Part shown: piece after piece, positions 45,045 through 53,900 of the stretch
Layout: every line of letters starts with the position of its first letter
Numbering within the stretch: position 1 is the first letter of the stretch
Origin: Cypionkella sp.
Lineage (GTDB): Bacteria > Pseudomonadota > Alphaproteobacteria > Rhodobacterales > Rhodobacteraceae
Length of the DNA: 58,653 nucleotides
Assembly: GCF_028290025.1 (NCBI RefSeq)
Contig: NZ_JAQGKQ010000080.1
Coordinates: 1-58,653 of the forward strand
Direction: 5' to 3'
The notes under the pieces: model-generated
What the model was told of the DNA's origin: nothing
Databases searched by the model: none
The model's input: the letters and a program-made list of their open reading frames with translations, nothing else
Program-made: the position numbers and the translations under genes

Positions 45045-45089
45045 TTGACTAATTGTGAGAACGTTCGCACATTGCCGAAAAGCTGTCAA
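45045..45089. promoter_or_regulatory. Overlapping divergent promoters with LacI-type operator 2
   Basis: The 18-bp palindrome at 45054-45071 is the exact reverse complement of operator 1. TTGACT (45045-45050) faces right, with CACATT 17 nt on as a weak -10 for the FrlB-like gene. TTGACA (45089-45084) faces left toward the kinase, its -10 poor and inside the operator. One bound repressor would block both. 45090-45236 is an FrlB leader with no further signal. Confidence 0.7.
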
Positions 45090-45236
45090 CGCAGACGATG
45101 ACCGGGACAACTGATGAGAGCGGCCGGGGTGAAACACGCCCTCGGCTGGTTGTTCAGCCGTGACCGGATGCGAGAAGTTTGACGGGCAGAATTTCACGCG
45201 TAGCGTCGCAGTGGCGCCAAGACCCAAGAGGACATC

Positions 45237-46238
45237 ATGAAAACTGATCTTAATCCAGATATCACTAAAGTGCTTGAGGCGCTCAAAAACAAGCCTGTTC
45301 GCCAAGTGTTTCTTGTCGCCTGCGGCGGCTCGCTCTCGATCATGCATCCTGGCAAGTACTTTCTCGACCGCCACTCCAAAACCATCACCTCGGATGTGTA
45401 CAATGGTGACGAATTCGTCTGCCGCGACCCGATGAAGCTGGATGCCGAATCTATCGTCATCCTATGCTCGCAGACCGGAACCACCCGCGAGACCGTGCGC
45501 GCCGCCAATCACGCCAAGCAGAAGGGCGCTACCGTGATTGCGATGACGCTCGATCCAAACTCACCGCTTGGCGAAGCTGCCGATTTCGTGCTGCAGTATC
45601 AGGCATCGTACACCACGGGCCTTACCATTGATGCGGCCGACAGCAATTACGGCGTGCTCTATAAGCTACTCGCCGGCTTGGTCAGAATTGCGGATGGTGT
45701 CGACGAGATGGCATCGCTGCTGAGTAGCCTCGGCCATCTGCAGCCGGCCATTGATAAGGCGCATATAAAATACGCAGATATGTTCACCACCTTTGCCGAG
45801 TGTTTCAAGGATCGTGACGTGATCTACACCACAGCAAGTGGCGCGAATTACGGAGCCGCGTATTCCTTCGCAATTTGTGTGCTGATGGAAATGCAGTGGA
45901 TCAATTCGCAGGCCATTCATGCCAACGAATTTTTCCATGGACCGTTTGAAGTCGTCGATAAAGATGCCTGCTTCATTTCGATGATCGGCCTGGATGAAAC
46001 GCGTCGTCTGGAAGAGCGCGCGCGTGACTTCCTTTATCGCTTTGGCGACAAAGATAATATCCTTGTGCTCGACGCCAAGGATCTGGACCTCACCGGTATT
46101 GACGCACAATTCCAAGGGTATCTTGTGCCGTTGATTTTCTTCGATGCGCTCTGGAAATTCGCTTACAAACTCGCTGCGCACCGTAACCAGACCATGCTGG
46201 AAGCCCGCCGCTACATGAAGAAACTCAGCGACTATTGA
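45237..46238 (+). CDS. SIS-domain fructosamine 6-phosphate deglycase, FrlB-like
   Basis: Probably splits a fructosyl amino acid 6-phosphate into glucose 6-phosphate and free amino acid, in the manner of FrlB or the related GlmS isomerase domain. 333 residues with two SIS domains: first FLVACGGSLSIMHPGKYFLD and ILCSQTGTTRETVRAAN (about residues 20-85), second YTTASGANYGAAYSFAI (about 195-215). The motif HANEFFHGPFEVVDKD (about 235-250) contains the Glu-His arrangement typical of this group (FRHGPLE in FrlB). The glutamine amidotransferase domain of GlmS is absent. AGAGGA precedes ATG. It pairs with the divergent FrlD-like kinase and the ABC importer under one palindrome. Confidence 0.83.
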   Translation: MKTDLNPDITKVLEALKNKPVRQVFLVACGGSLSIMHPGKYFLDRHSKTITSDVYNGDEFVCRDPMKLDAESIVILCSQTGTTRETVRAANHAKQKGATVIAMTLDPNSPLGEAADFVLQYQASYTTGLTIDAADSNYGVLYKLLAGLVRIADGVDEMASLLSSLGHLQPAIDKAHIKYADMFTTFAECFKDRDVIYTTASGANYGAAYSFAICVLMEMQWINSQAIHANEFFHGPFEVVDKDACFISMIGLDETRRLEERARDFLYRFGDKDNILVLDAKDLDLTGIDAQFQGYLVPLIFFDALWKFAYKLAAHRNQTMLEARRYMKKLSDY

Positions 46239-46331
46239 TTGTTTATCCGGCAGCCCAAAGGCATGTCAGGTAACCCAAGCAGATTCCGGAGCAATGTCGC
46301 CGCTTAGGCGGCAACTCACGTCTTAATTTAG

Positions 46332-46359
46332 AGCCTTGCGGCAATACAGTCGCAAGGCT
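46332..46359. terminator. Hairpin downstream of FrlB-like gene
   Basis: AGCCTTGCG and CGCAAGGCT form a perfect 9-bp stem with a 10-nt loop, 94 nt after the gene; the T-run is minimal. A smaller GCCGC-TTAG-GCGGC hairpin lies just upstream near 46300. The 244-bp gap to the tRNA contains no ORF. Confidence 0.5.
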
Positions 46360-46438
46360 TCTAGACGCCAGTCCGAACGTGTCGCAATTCCCGCTCCAAC
46401 GAACCGCAAAAACGGGGGCCGGGGGATAGAAAAACAAG

Positions 46439-46470
46439 AAACCCCGCAACACATTAATGTTGCGGGGTTT
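46439..46470 (-). terminator. Terminator of tRNA-Leu
   Basis: A 13-bp perfect stem (AAACCCCGCAACA with TGTTGCGGGGTTT, 6-nt loop) lies 13 nt beyond the tRNA 3' end; on the minus strand it is followed by CTTGTTTTTC. On the plus strand TTTTCTG follows, so it may also stop transcripts from the FrlB-like gene. Confidence 0.8.
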
Positions 46471-46482
46471 TCTGTAGGACTT

Positions 46483-46567
46483 TGGTGCCCAGGAGAGGAC
46501 TCGAACCTCCACGTCTTGCAACACTGGTACCTGAAACCAGCGCGTCTACCAATTCCGCCACCAGGGC
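46483..46567 (-). tRNA. tRNA-Leu (anticodon CAG)
   Basis: Minus strand, 85 nt including an encoded CCA end (46485-46483). The acceptor 5' arm GCCCTGG pairs with CCTGGGC before the discriminator A. The anticodon stem CTGGT/ACCAG encloses loop TTCAGGT, giving anticodon CAG, and TGGCGGAATTGGTAGACGCG is the standard class II leucine D-arm. A long variable arm (about GTTGCAAGACGT) and GGTTCGAGTCC T-arm complete it. It reads CUG codons, which are very common in this window. Confidence 0.95.
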
Positions 46568-46582
46568 AAGTGTCGTGGGGGC

Positions 46583-46611
46583 GATGTAGCCAAGCCTTCG
46601 AGGGGAGTCAA
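46583..46611 (-). promoter_or_regulatory. Sigma-70 promoter of tRNA-Leu
   Basis: Minus strand TTGACT (46611-46606), exactly 17 nt, TACATC (46588-46583), 15 nt before the mature 5' end. With the downstream hairpin this makes a self-contained tRNA unit. Confidence 0.7.
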
Positions 46612-46789
46612 CGGGGCGAAACAAAAATCTGTCTGGCCGTTTCAGAAAAACTGGTCAGAAAATCCGGAGAGGGTCTCACCCGACCTCGGTGCGGGACCGA
46701 GCCTTACCCTGAGGCGTGAATAGACTTGCCGCTGTGGCTCGGTCAGATTATTCAGACGAGAACGCACAGCACGGCCAAAGGGGTTTCGC

Positions 46790-47773
46790 ATGAGCAAACT
46801 TGTCACGATCTACGGCGGATCGGGTTTCGTCGGGCGCTATATCGCACGCCGGATGGCAAAAGAAGGCTGGCGCGTCCGCGTTGCCTGTCGTCGCCCCAAC
46901 CAAGCGTTGTTCGCCAAAACCTATGGCACCCCCGGCCAAGTTGACCCGGTGTTTTGCAACATCCGAGATGACGCTTCTGTGTTAGCTGTGATGACTGGTT
47001 GCGATGCTGTGGTGAATTGCGTTGGTACCTTTGATCGCGGCGGTAAGAACAATTTCTCGGCGGTGCAGTCGCAAGGTGCTGCCCGTATCGCTCGGCTGGC
47101 AGCGCAGCAGGGCATCCCGGCGCTTGTGCACATCTCGGCCATCGGTGCCGATGTGAATGGGGCGAGCCTTTATGCTCAATCCAAAGGCGAAGGTGAAGCG
47201 GCCATTCTCGCAACCTACCCTAATGCAATGATCTTGCGGCCGTCGGTGATTTTCGGCAATGAAGACGGATTCTTTAACCGCTTCGGGGCGATGGCACGCT
47301 TGGGCCCGTTCTTGCCCTTGGTCGGCGCGCAGACCAAGTTCCAACCGGTCTATGTTGATGATGTGGCTCAAGCCGCCGTCAAAGGCATCAAAGGTGAGGC
47401 CACGGGCATCTACGAACTCGGCGGTCCTGATGTCGAAACCTTCCGCGCCATCATTGGCAAAATGCTTAGCGTAATCCACCGCCGACGACTGGTGCTGAAC
47501 CTGCCGTTCGCACTCGCACTGATCCCGGCAACTCTGCTGGATTTCGCAGCTTTCGCCACCGGCGGCATTTTCAGCAACAGCATGATCACCCGCGATCAGA
47601 TTGCCAGCTTGCGCCGCGACAACATTGTCGCGCCCGGTGCGAAAGGCTTCGCCGATCTCGGGATCACGCCGACCGACTACGCTTCGGTGATCCCCGAATA
47701 TATGTGGCGCTACCGTCCCTCGGGCCAATACGCGGCCATCAAGGACTCGGCGAAAAACCTGCGCAAGGTCTAA
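46790..47773 (+). CDS. NAD(P)-binding protein of the complex I NDUFA9 family
   Basis: Atypical short-chain dehydrogenase/reductase of 327 residues, homologous to the NDUFA9 accessory subunit of alphaproteobacterial and mitochondrial complex I; binds NADPH without obvious catalysis. The Rossmann motif VTIYGGSGFVGRYIARRMAK opens the protein; VNCVGTFDRGGKNNF, LVHISAIGADVNGASLYAQSKGEGE (the usual YxxxK) and LRPSVIFGNEDGFFNRF follow. AAAGGGG precedes the ATG. It is separated from uppP by 3 nt. Whether it is a complex I subunit here is inferred from family only, as no nuo gene is in the window. Confidence 0.85.
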   Translation: MSKLVTIYGGSGFVGRYIARRMAKEGWRVRVACRRPNQALFAKTYGTPGQVDPVFCNIRDDASVLAVMTGCDAVVNCVGTFDRGGKNNFSAVQSQGAARIARLAAQQGIPALVHISAIGADVNGASLYAQSKGEGEAAILATYPNAMILRPSVIFGNEDGFFNRFGAMARLGPFLPLVGAQTKFQPVYVDDVAQAAVKGIKGEATGIYELGGPDVETFRAIIGKMLSVIHRRRLVLNLPFALALIPATLLDFAAFATGGIFSNSMITRDQIASLRRDNIVAPGAKGFADLGITPTDYASVIPEYMWRYRPSGQYAAIKDSAKNLRKV

Positions 47774-47776
47774 GGC

Positions 47777-48571
47777 GTGACCTATTTCAGCGACGTCCTG
47801 CTTGGGGTGATCGAAGGCATTACCGAGTTTCTGCCGATCTCGAGCACCGGTCATCTGCTGCTGGCCGAGCATTGGCTGGGCGCGCGGTCCGATACCTATA
47901 ACATCGTCATCCAAGCCGGTGCGATCCTTGCCGTAACGCTGATCTACTGGCGGCGCATCATGGATCTGCTGCTGCATTGGCGCGTCCCTGCCAACCGTGA
48001 TTACCTAATCAAATTAACCATAGCCTTTCTAATCACCGCCATCCTCGGCCTGATCGTCAAGAAGCTTGGTTTTGCGTTGCCGAGCACAATTCAACCGATC
48101 GCTTGGGCGCTGGTGATCGGTGGCATCTGGATGCTCGCCGCCGAGCATTTCGCCGCCAAACTGCCCGACAGCGCCACCATCACCCTGCGCGTAGCCATCG
48201 CCGTCGGCCTTGCGCAAGTCATCGCGGGCGTGTTCCCCGGCACCTCGCGCTCTGCCGCAACGATCTTCGTGGCAATGCTGCTTGGCACCTCGAACCGCGC
48301 CGCCGCCACCGAGTTTGCGTTCCTGGTCGGCATCCCCACCATGTATGCCGCTAGCGGTTACGAATTGCTCAGCCAATTCCGCCACGGCACAACCGAGGGG
48401 GATTGGACGTCACTGTCGATCGCTTTCGTCGTCTCCACCATCACCGCTTTCGTCGCCGTGAAATGGCTGCTCAGCTATATTCGCAGCCACCGTTTTACAG
48501 CCTTTGCGATCTACCGTATCATTTTTGGTTGCGTGCTGCTGGCGCTGACTGCCGCTGGCATCATTACCTAG
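47777..48571 (+). CDS. uppP: Undecaprenyl-diphosphatase
   Basis: Integral membrane phosphatase (BacA) that recycles undecaprenyl diphosphate to the monophosphate carrier used for peptidoglycan and surface polysaccharides; confers bacitracin tolerance. 264 residues with several membrane helices. The two conserved active-site segments are present: EGITEFLPISSTGHLLLAEH (about residues 12-31) and FPGTSRSAATIFVAMLLG (about 154-171). The start is GTG, 3 nt after the previous stop, with TAAGGC as a weak ribosome site. Confidence 0.95.
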   Translation: MTYFSDVLLGVIEGITEFLPISSTGHLLLAEHWLGARSDTYNIVIQAGAILAVTLIYWRRIMDLLLHWRVPANRDYLIKLTIAFLITAILGLIVKKLGFALPSTIQPIAWALVIGGIWMLAAEHFAAKLPDSATITLRVAIAVGLAQVIAGVFPGTSRSAATIFVAMLLGTSNRAAATEFAFLVGIPTMYAASGYELLSQFRHGTTEGDWTSLSIAFVVSTITAFVAVKWLLSYIRSHRFTAFAIYRIIFGCVLLALTAAGIIT

Positions 48572-48631
48572 CTCAACCGAATCACGTGGATTTACGATTC
48601 CGCTACTTCAAATGCGATGTAGGTACTGATT

Positions 48632-48702
48632 GCTGACCTATTATTTGCGTGTTCTGTCAGAATTGTTGACCTACCTATCAAAAAACCTAAACATAGGTCA
48701 GC
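48632..48702. promoter_or_regulatory. Three TGACCTA boxes upstream of gltD
   Basis: TGACCTA occurs at 48634-48640 and 48667-48673 in direct orientation and at 48694-48700 inverted. The outer two are part of a perfect 10-bp inverted repeat (GCTGACCTAT at 48632-48641, ATAGGTCAGC at 48693-48702). The 205-bp gap is AT-rich, unlike its neighbours. Probably binding sites of a regulator of the glutamate synthase operon; which protein is unknown. Confidence 0.5.
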
Positions 48703-48776
48703 TATGCTGACTTTTATTTGAGATCATTCCAAAGTATCAACGCGCGACAGTAAGATTCCACCTAAGGGGCAGATTT

Positions 48777-50213
48777 ATGGCCGGGCAGAAAATGCTGAAG
48801 TTCGTCACGCTGAGCAAAGAGACGCCGCCTAAGCGCGACGCTGAACTGCGCAGTCACGATTTCGATGAAATTTATCGCCAATTCGCGGTCGATAAAGCTG
48901 CCGAGCAAGCGTCTCGGTGCAGCCAATGCGGTGTACCCTTTTGCCAATCGCATTGCCCTTTGCACAATAATATTCCCGATTGGCTGCGCCTCACCGCGGA
49001 AGGCCGCTTGGAAGAAGCCTACGAGCTTTCCCAAGCCACCAACACTTTCCCGGAAATCTGCGGCCGCATTTGCCCACAAGACCGCCTTTGCGAAGGCAAC
49101 TGCGTTATCGAACAATCCGGCCACGGCACCGTCACCATCGGCTCTATCGAGAGATATCTCACCGACAAAGCGTGGGAAATGGGCTGGGTCAAACCGATCA
49201 AAGCCTATACCGAACGCATGGAATCCGTCGGCATCATCGGCGCTGGCCCCGGTGGTTTAGCTGCCGCCGACGTGCTGCGCCGCGCAGGCGTGCAAGTCAC
49301 GGTATACGACCGCTACGACCGCGCAGGCGGCTTGCTCACCTACGGCATCCCCGGTTTCAAACTCGAAAAACCCGTTGTCATGCAACGCATCGAGCAGCTG
49401 GAACTCGGCGGCGTCAGCTTCGTGCTGAACTGCAAAGTCGGCGAAGACCTAACCTTCGACGCCATCCGAGGCCAACACGACGCCATTCTGATCGCCACCG
49501 GAGTCTACAAGGCCCGCGACATCGAAGCCCCCGGCGTTGGTGCCAAAGGCGTCGTCCGCGCGCTGGATTACCTGACCGCCTCCAACCGCAAATCGTTTGG
49601 CGACGACGTGCCAGAATTTGACTCGGGCGAACTCAACGCCGAGGGCAAACGCGTTGTCGTGATCGGCGGCGGCGATACCGCAATGGACTGCGTCCGCACC
49701 GCCATCCGTCAAGGCGCTACGAGCGTTAAATGCCTTTACCGCCGCGACAAAGCCAACATGCCGGGATCGCAGCGCGAAACTCAAAACGCCGAGGAAGAAG
49801 GCGTTGAATTCGTCTGGCTCTCCGCCCCGAAAGGCTTCACTGGCGGCACCGCAGTTGAAGGCGTCATGGTGCAGAAAATGCGCCTCGGCTCACCGGATTC
49901 CTCTGGCCGCCAAACCCCCGAACTGATCGAAGGTGCCGACTATATCGAGCCCGCCGATCTTGTCGTGCAAGCGCTGGGCTTTGAGCCTGAAGCCATCCAA
50001 ACCCTCTGGGGCGTCCCCGATCTCGCCGTTACCCGCTGGGGGACCATCAAAGCCGATTTCCGCACACACGCCACCAACCTCCCCGGCGTCTATGCCGCTG
50101 GTGACATCGTGCGCGGCGCATCGCTTGTTGTCTGGGCCATCCGCGACGGGCGCGAAGCCGCCGACTCCATCCTCGCCTACCTAGCGCAACCCGCCAGCGT
50201 TGCGGCAGAGTGA
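48777..50213 (+). CDS. gltD: Glutamate synthase (NADPH) small subunit
   Basis: Takes electrons from NADPH and passes them through FAD and 4Fe-4S clusters to GltB for glutamate formation. 478 residues: N-terminal cluster region CSQCGVPFCQSHCPL (about residues 45-60) and CGRICPQDRLCEGNC (about 98-112), first dinucleotide site VGIIGAGPGGLAAADVLR (FAD), second VVVIGGGDTAMD (NADPH), and C-terminal YAAGDIVRGASLVVWAI. AAGGGG lies 7-8 nt before ATG. Gene order gltD, exported protein, gltB. Confidence 0.96.
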   Translation: MAGQKMLKFVTLSKETPPKRDAELRSHDFDEIYRQFAVDKAAEQASRCSQCGVPFCQSHCPLHNNIPDWLRLTAEGRLEEAYELSQATNTFPEICGRICPQDRLCEGNCVIEQSGHGTVTIGSIERYLTDKAWEMGWVKPIKAYTERMESVGIIGAGPGGLAAADVLRRAGVQVTVYDRYDRAGGLLTYGIPGFKLEKPVVMQRIEQLELGGVSFVLNCKVGEDLTFDAIRGQHDAILIATGVYKARDIEAPGVGAKGVVRALDYLTASNRKSFGDDVPEFDSGELNAEGKRVVVIGGGDTAMDCVRTAIRQGATSVKCLYRRDKANMPGSQRETQNAEEEGVEFVWLSAPKGFTGGTAVEGVMVQKMRLGSPDSSGRQTPELIEGADYIEPADLVVQALGFEPEAIQTLWGVPDLAVTRWGTIKADFRTHATNLPGVYAAGDIVRGASLVVWAIRDGREAADSILAYLAQPASVAAE

Positions 50214-50245
50214 TCGCCAAGATCGCATCCCGAAAGGAACTACTC

Positions 50246-50959
50246 ATGCGGACCGCCCTGCTTTTCCCGTTGTTCTTCGCAGCCACCCCCCTGCTGGCAG
50301 GCAGCTTCACCCCGCCCGAGGGCTGCACCACCACCCTGACCGTGCAATCGCGCGGCTGCTACGTCGCGAACTATTACACCTGCGAGAAAGACAAACCCGG
50401 CGATAAATGGCGCGCTGATTTCGATCAGGAAGGCATGTTCTACATGTCACTCATCGACAACGAAACGCAGTGGATCGAAAGCTACGACCTGAATCCGATG
50501 GTCAAGCAAACCCTTGATCCAAACCCAAAAGACCCGGCCAACTTCTCCAGCCTGCTTGCAACAGGCCGCGATGATTTTGACTTCAGTCTGACCAAAGACA
50601 ACGGCGAACACACCAACGTCAAAGGCTTCGACAAACTGACCGGCGAAACCACGACAATTGATGGCGTCACCTTGCAGCGCACCCAATTTGAGTATGTCGA
50701 AACTGATGATGCGGGCAACGAACTGCGCAAATCGCACGGCCACGAATACATTAGCGCGGAATGGCGCAACTTCTTCTCCGGCCAGTCCGAATGGTGGGAT
50801 GGCACCCAATGGCTCCCCCTCGAGGGCAGCCCAGTGCAATTCTTCCTCCCCGGCGACAAAGGCTTCGCCGCCACCCAACCGCTGTTCGAATGCGACGCTG
50901 TGATGTCGTCCTTCCCTCAAAGCCATAGCCCAAAGGTTCCAAGCCATGACGATCTATAA
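50246..50959 (+). CDS. Exported protein of unknown function between gltD and gltB
   Basis: Not recognised by function. 237 residues with a Sec signal peptide (MRTALLFPLFFAATPLLAGS, cleavage near LAGS, about residue 19), so it is periplasmic or secreted. The mature part has several cysteines in the first 30 residues (GCTTTLTVQSRGCYVANYYTC) that could form disulfides, and many acidic and aromatic residues. The start at 50246 follows AAAGGA. It lies 32 nt after gltD and its last 14 nt overlap gltB, so it is clearly part of the operon. I recall similar genes at this place in related bacteria, but its link to glutamate synthase, a cytosolic enzyme, is unexplained. Confidence 0.8.
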   Translation: MRTALLFPLFFAATPLLAGSFTPPEGCTTTLTVQSRGCYVANYYTCEKDKPGDKWRADFDQEGMFYMSLIDNETQWIESYDLNPMVKQTLDPNPKDPANFSSLLATGRDDFDFSLTKDNGEHTNVKGFDKLTGETTTIDGVTLQRTQFEYVETDDAGNELRKSHGHEYISAEWRNFFSGQSEWWDGTQWLPLEGSPVQFFLPGDKGFAATQPLFECDAVMSSFPQSHSPKVPSHDDL

Positions 50960-53900
50960 TGAAGAATGGGTCCGTGCCGAGGAAGCCAAACGCGCCTATA
51001 TGGACGCCAACAGCCTGTATAAATCGGAAGACGAACACTCCTCTTGCGGCGTCGGTCTGGTGGTCGCGATTTCGGGCAAACCCTCTCGCCAAGTCGTCGA
51101 AAACGGTATCAACGCGCTGAAAGCGATCTGGCACCGCGGTGCTGTCGATGCTGATGGCAAAACCGGCGATGGCGCGGGCATCCACGTGCAAATTCCAGTG
51201 CGTTTTTTCTACGATCAAGTCCGCCGCACCGGCCACGAACCCGATATCCACAAGCTGATCGCCGTCGGCCAAGTTTTCCTGCCCCGCACCGATTTTGGCG
51301 CGCAAGAACGCTGCCGCACGATCGTCGAGGCTGAAGTTCTGCGCATGGGCCATTACATCTACGGCTGGCGGCACGTCCCCGTCGATACCTCGGTGCTTGG
51401 TGATAAAGCCAACGCCACCCGGCCCGAGATCGAACAGATCCTGATCCGCAACGACAAAGCCATCGACGAAGAACAGTTCGAGCGCGAGCTTTACATCATC
51501 CGCCGTCGCATTGAAAAAGCCGCCCTCGCGAGCCAAATCCAAGGCATGTATCTGTGCTCCCTGTCCTGCCGCAGCATCATTTACAAAGGCATGATGCTGG
51601 CCGAACAGGTCGCCACCTTCTACCCCGACCTAATGGACGACCGCTTCGAATCCGCCTTCGCGATCTACCATCAGCGCTATTCCACCAACACTTTCCCGCA
51701 GTGGTGGCTGGCCCAGCCCTTCCGCATGTTGGCTCACAATGGTGAGATCAACACGCTGAAAGGCAACATCAATTGGATGAAATCGCACGAGATTCGCATG
51801 GCATCGAACAACTTTGGCGATGCCGCCGAAGACATCAAGCCGATCATCCCCGCAGGCACTTCCGACTCCGGCGCTTTGGATGCGGTGTTTGAGGCTCTCG
51901 TGCGTTCCGGCCGCAATGCCCCCCTCGCCAAGACCATGCTGGTGCCTGAGGCTTGGTCAAAAGCCACCACCGATATGAAGCCCGCTTGGGCCGATATGTA
52001 TGCCTATTGCAATTCGGTGATTGAGCCTTGGGACGGCCCCGCTGCCTTAGCTATGACCGATGGCCGCTGGGTTTGCGGCGGTCTTGATCGTAACGGCCTG
52101 CGTCCGATGCGCTATGTCGTGACCGGGGATGGAATGCTGATCGCCGGCTCCGAAGCCGGTATGGTGCCGATTGACGAATCCACCATCCACGAAAAAGGCG
52201 CACTTGGGCCGGGCCAAATGATCGCCGTCGATATGGCCGAGGGTAAGCTTTACCACGACGTTGCCCTCAAAGATAAACTCGCCGCCGCGCAGCCCTATGC
52301 CGCTTGGATCGAAAAGATCGTTGACCTCAACGCCTTGCTGCGTGACGTCCCCGAATCCGCGATGTTCGAGGGTGCCGATCTGCGCAAACGCCAGATCGCT
52401 GCTGGCTTTACGATTGAAGAACTAGAGCAAGTCCTCGCCCCGATGGCCGAAGATGGCAAAGAAATGATCGCCTCGATGGGCGATGATACCCCTGCCGCCG
52501 TGCTGTCCTCGGTCTACCGTCCGCTGTCGCATTTCTTCCGGCAGAACTTCAGCCAAGTCACCAACCCGCCGATTGACAGCTTGCGCGAAGGCCGGGTGAT
52601 GAGCCTGAAAACTCGTTTCGGCAACCTGCGCAACGTGTTGGACGAAAACAACGCTCAGAACGAGATCCTCGTGCTGGAAAGCCCTTTCCTCGCTAATGCC
52701 GAGTTTGACGTGCTGGTGCAGCGTTTCGGCGATCAGGTCGCCTTCATTGACTGCACCTTTCCGGTTAACGGCGGCCCCGATGCCCTGCGCGTCGGCCTTG
52801 AACGTATCCGGGCGGAGGCTGAAGACGCCGTGCGTTCCGGCGCGGGCCAGTTGGTGATGACCGATCACCATCAATCGCCCGAAAAAGTCGCGATGCCGAT
52901 GATCCTTGCCACCTCGGCTGTGCACAGCTGGCTGACCCGCAAAGGTCTGCGCACGTTCTGCTCGGTTAACGTCCGCAGCGCGGAATGTATCGACCCCCAC
53001 TATTTCGCCGTGCTGATTGGCTCGGGCGCGACCACGGTGAACGCCTACCTCGCGCAAGACAGCATCGCCGACCGTATCCGGCGCAATCTAATCGACGGCA
53101 GCCTCGTCGATGCGATGCGCCGATATGGCAACGCCGTCGATGCGGGCCTGCTTAAAATCATGTCCAAAATGGGCATTTCGGTGATTTCCTCTTATCGCGG
53201 CGGTCTGAACTTTGAAGCCGTGGGCCTATCCCGTGCGATGGTCGCCGAGTATTTCCCCGGTATGCAAAGCCGCATTTCCGGCATTGGCCTGAACGGTATC
53301 CAGATCAAGGCCGAGGAAGTTCACACCAAAGGCTGGCTCGGAGGCGCTGACGTGCTTCCGATTGGCGGCTTCTACAAAGCCCGCCGTTCGGGTGAAAAAC
53401 ACGCTTGGGAAGCGCAGACCATGCACATGCTGCAATCGGCCTGCGATCGCGCCTCGTTTGATCTGTGGAAGCAATACTCCGCCGCGATGCGCTCCAACCC
53501 GCCGATCCACATCCGCGACCTGTTGGACATTAAAACCCTCGGCAAGCCGGTTCCGATCGAAGAGGTGGAGAGCATCACCTCCATCCGCAAACGTTTCGTC
53601 ACACCCGGCATGTCGCTAGGCGCTTTGGGGCCAGAGGCGCATAAGACGCTGAACGTCGCGATGAACCGCATCGGCGCGAAGTCGGACTCTGGTGAGGGCG
53701 GCGAAGACCCCGCGCACTTCCTGCCGGAAGCCAATGGCGACAATCCTTCGGCCAAGATCAAACAGGTGGCTTCGGGGCGTTTCGGTGTCACCGCCGAATA
53801 CCTGAACGCTTGCGAAGAATTGGAAATCAAAGTCGCCCAAGGTGCAAAACCCGGCGAAGGCGGCCAACTGCCCGGCATGAAAGTGACCGAGCTGATCGCC

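Noticed and set aside
46439..46567. tRNA-Leu 3' end as an integration site for the 27-46 kb catabolic region
   Set aside because: I saw no second copy of the tRNA 3' end, no integrase and no sharp composition change at a matching boundary.
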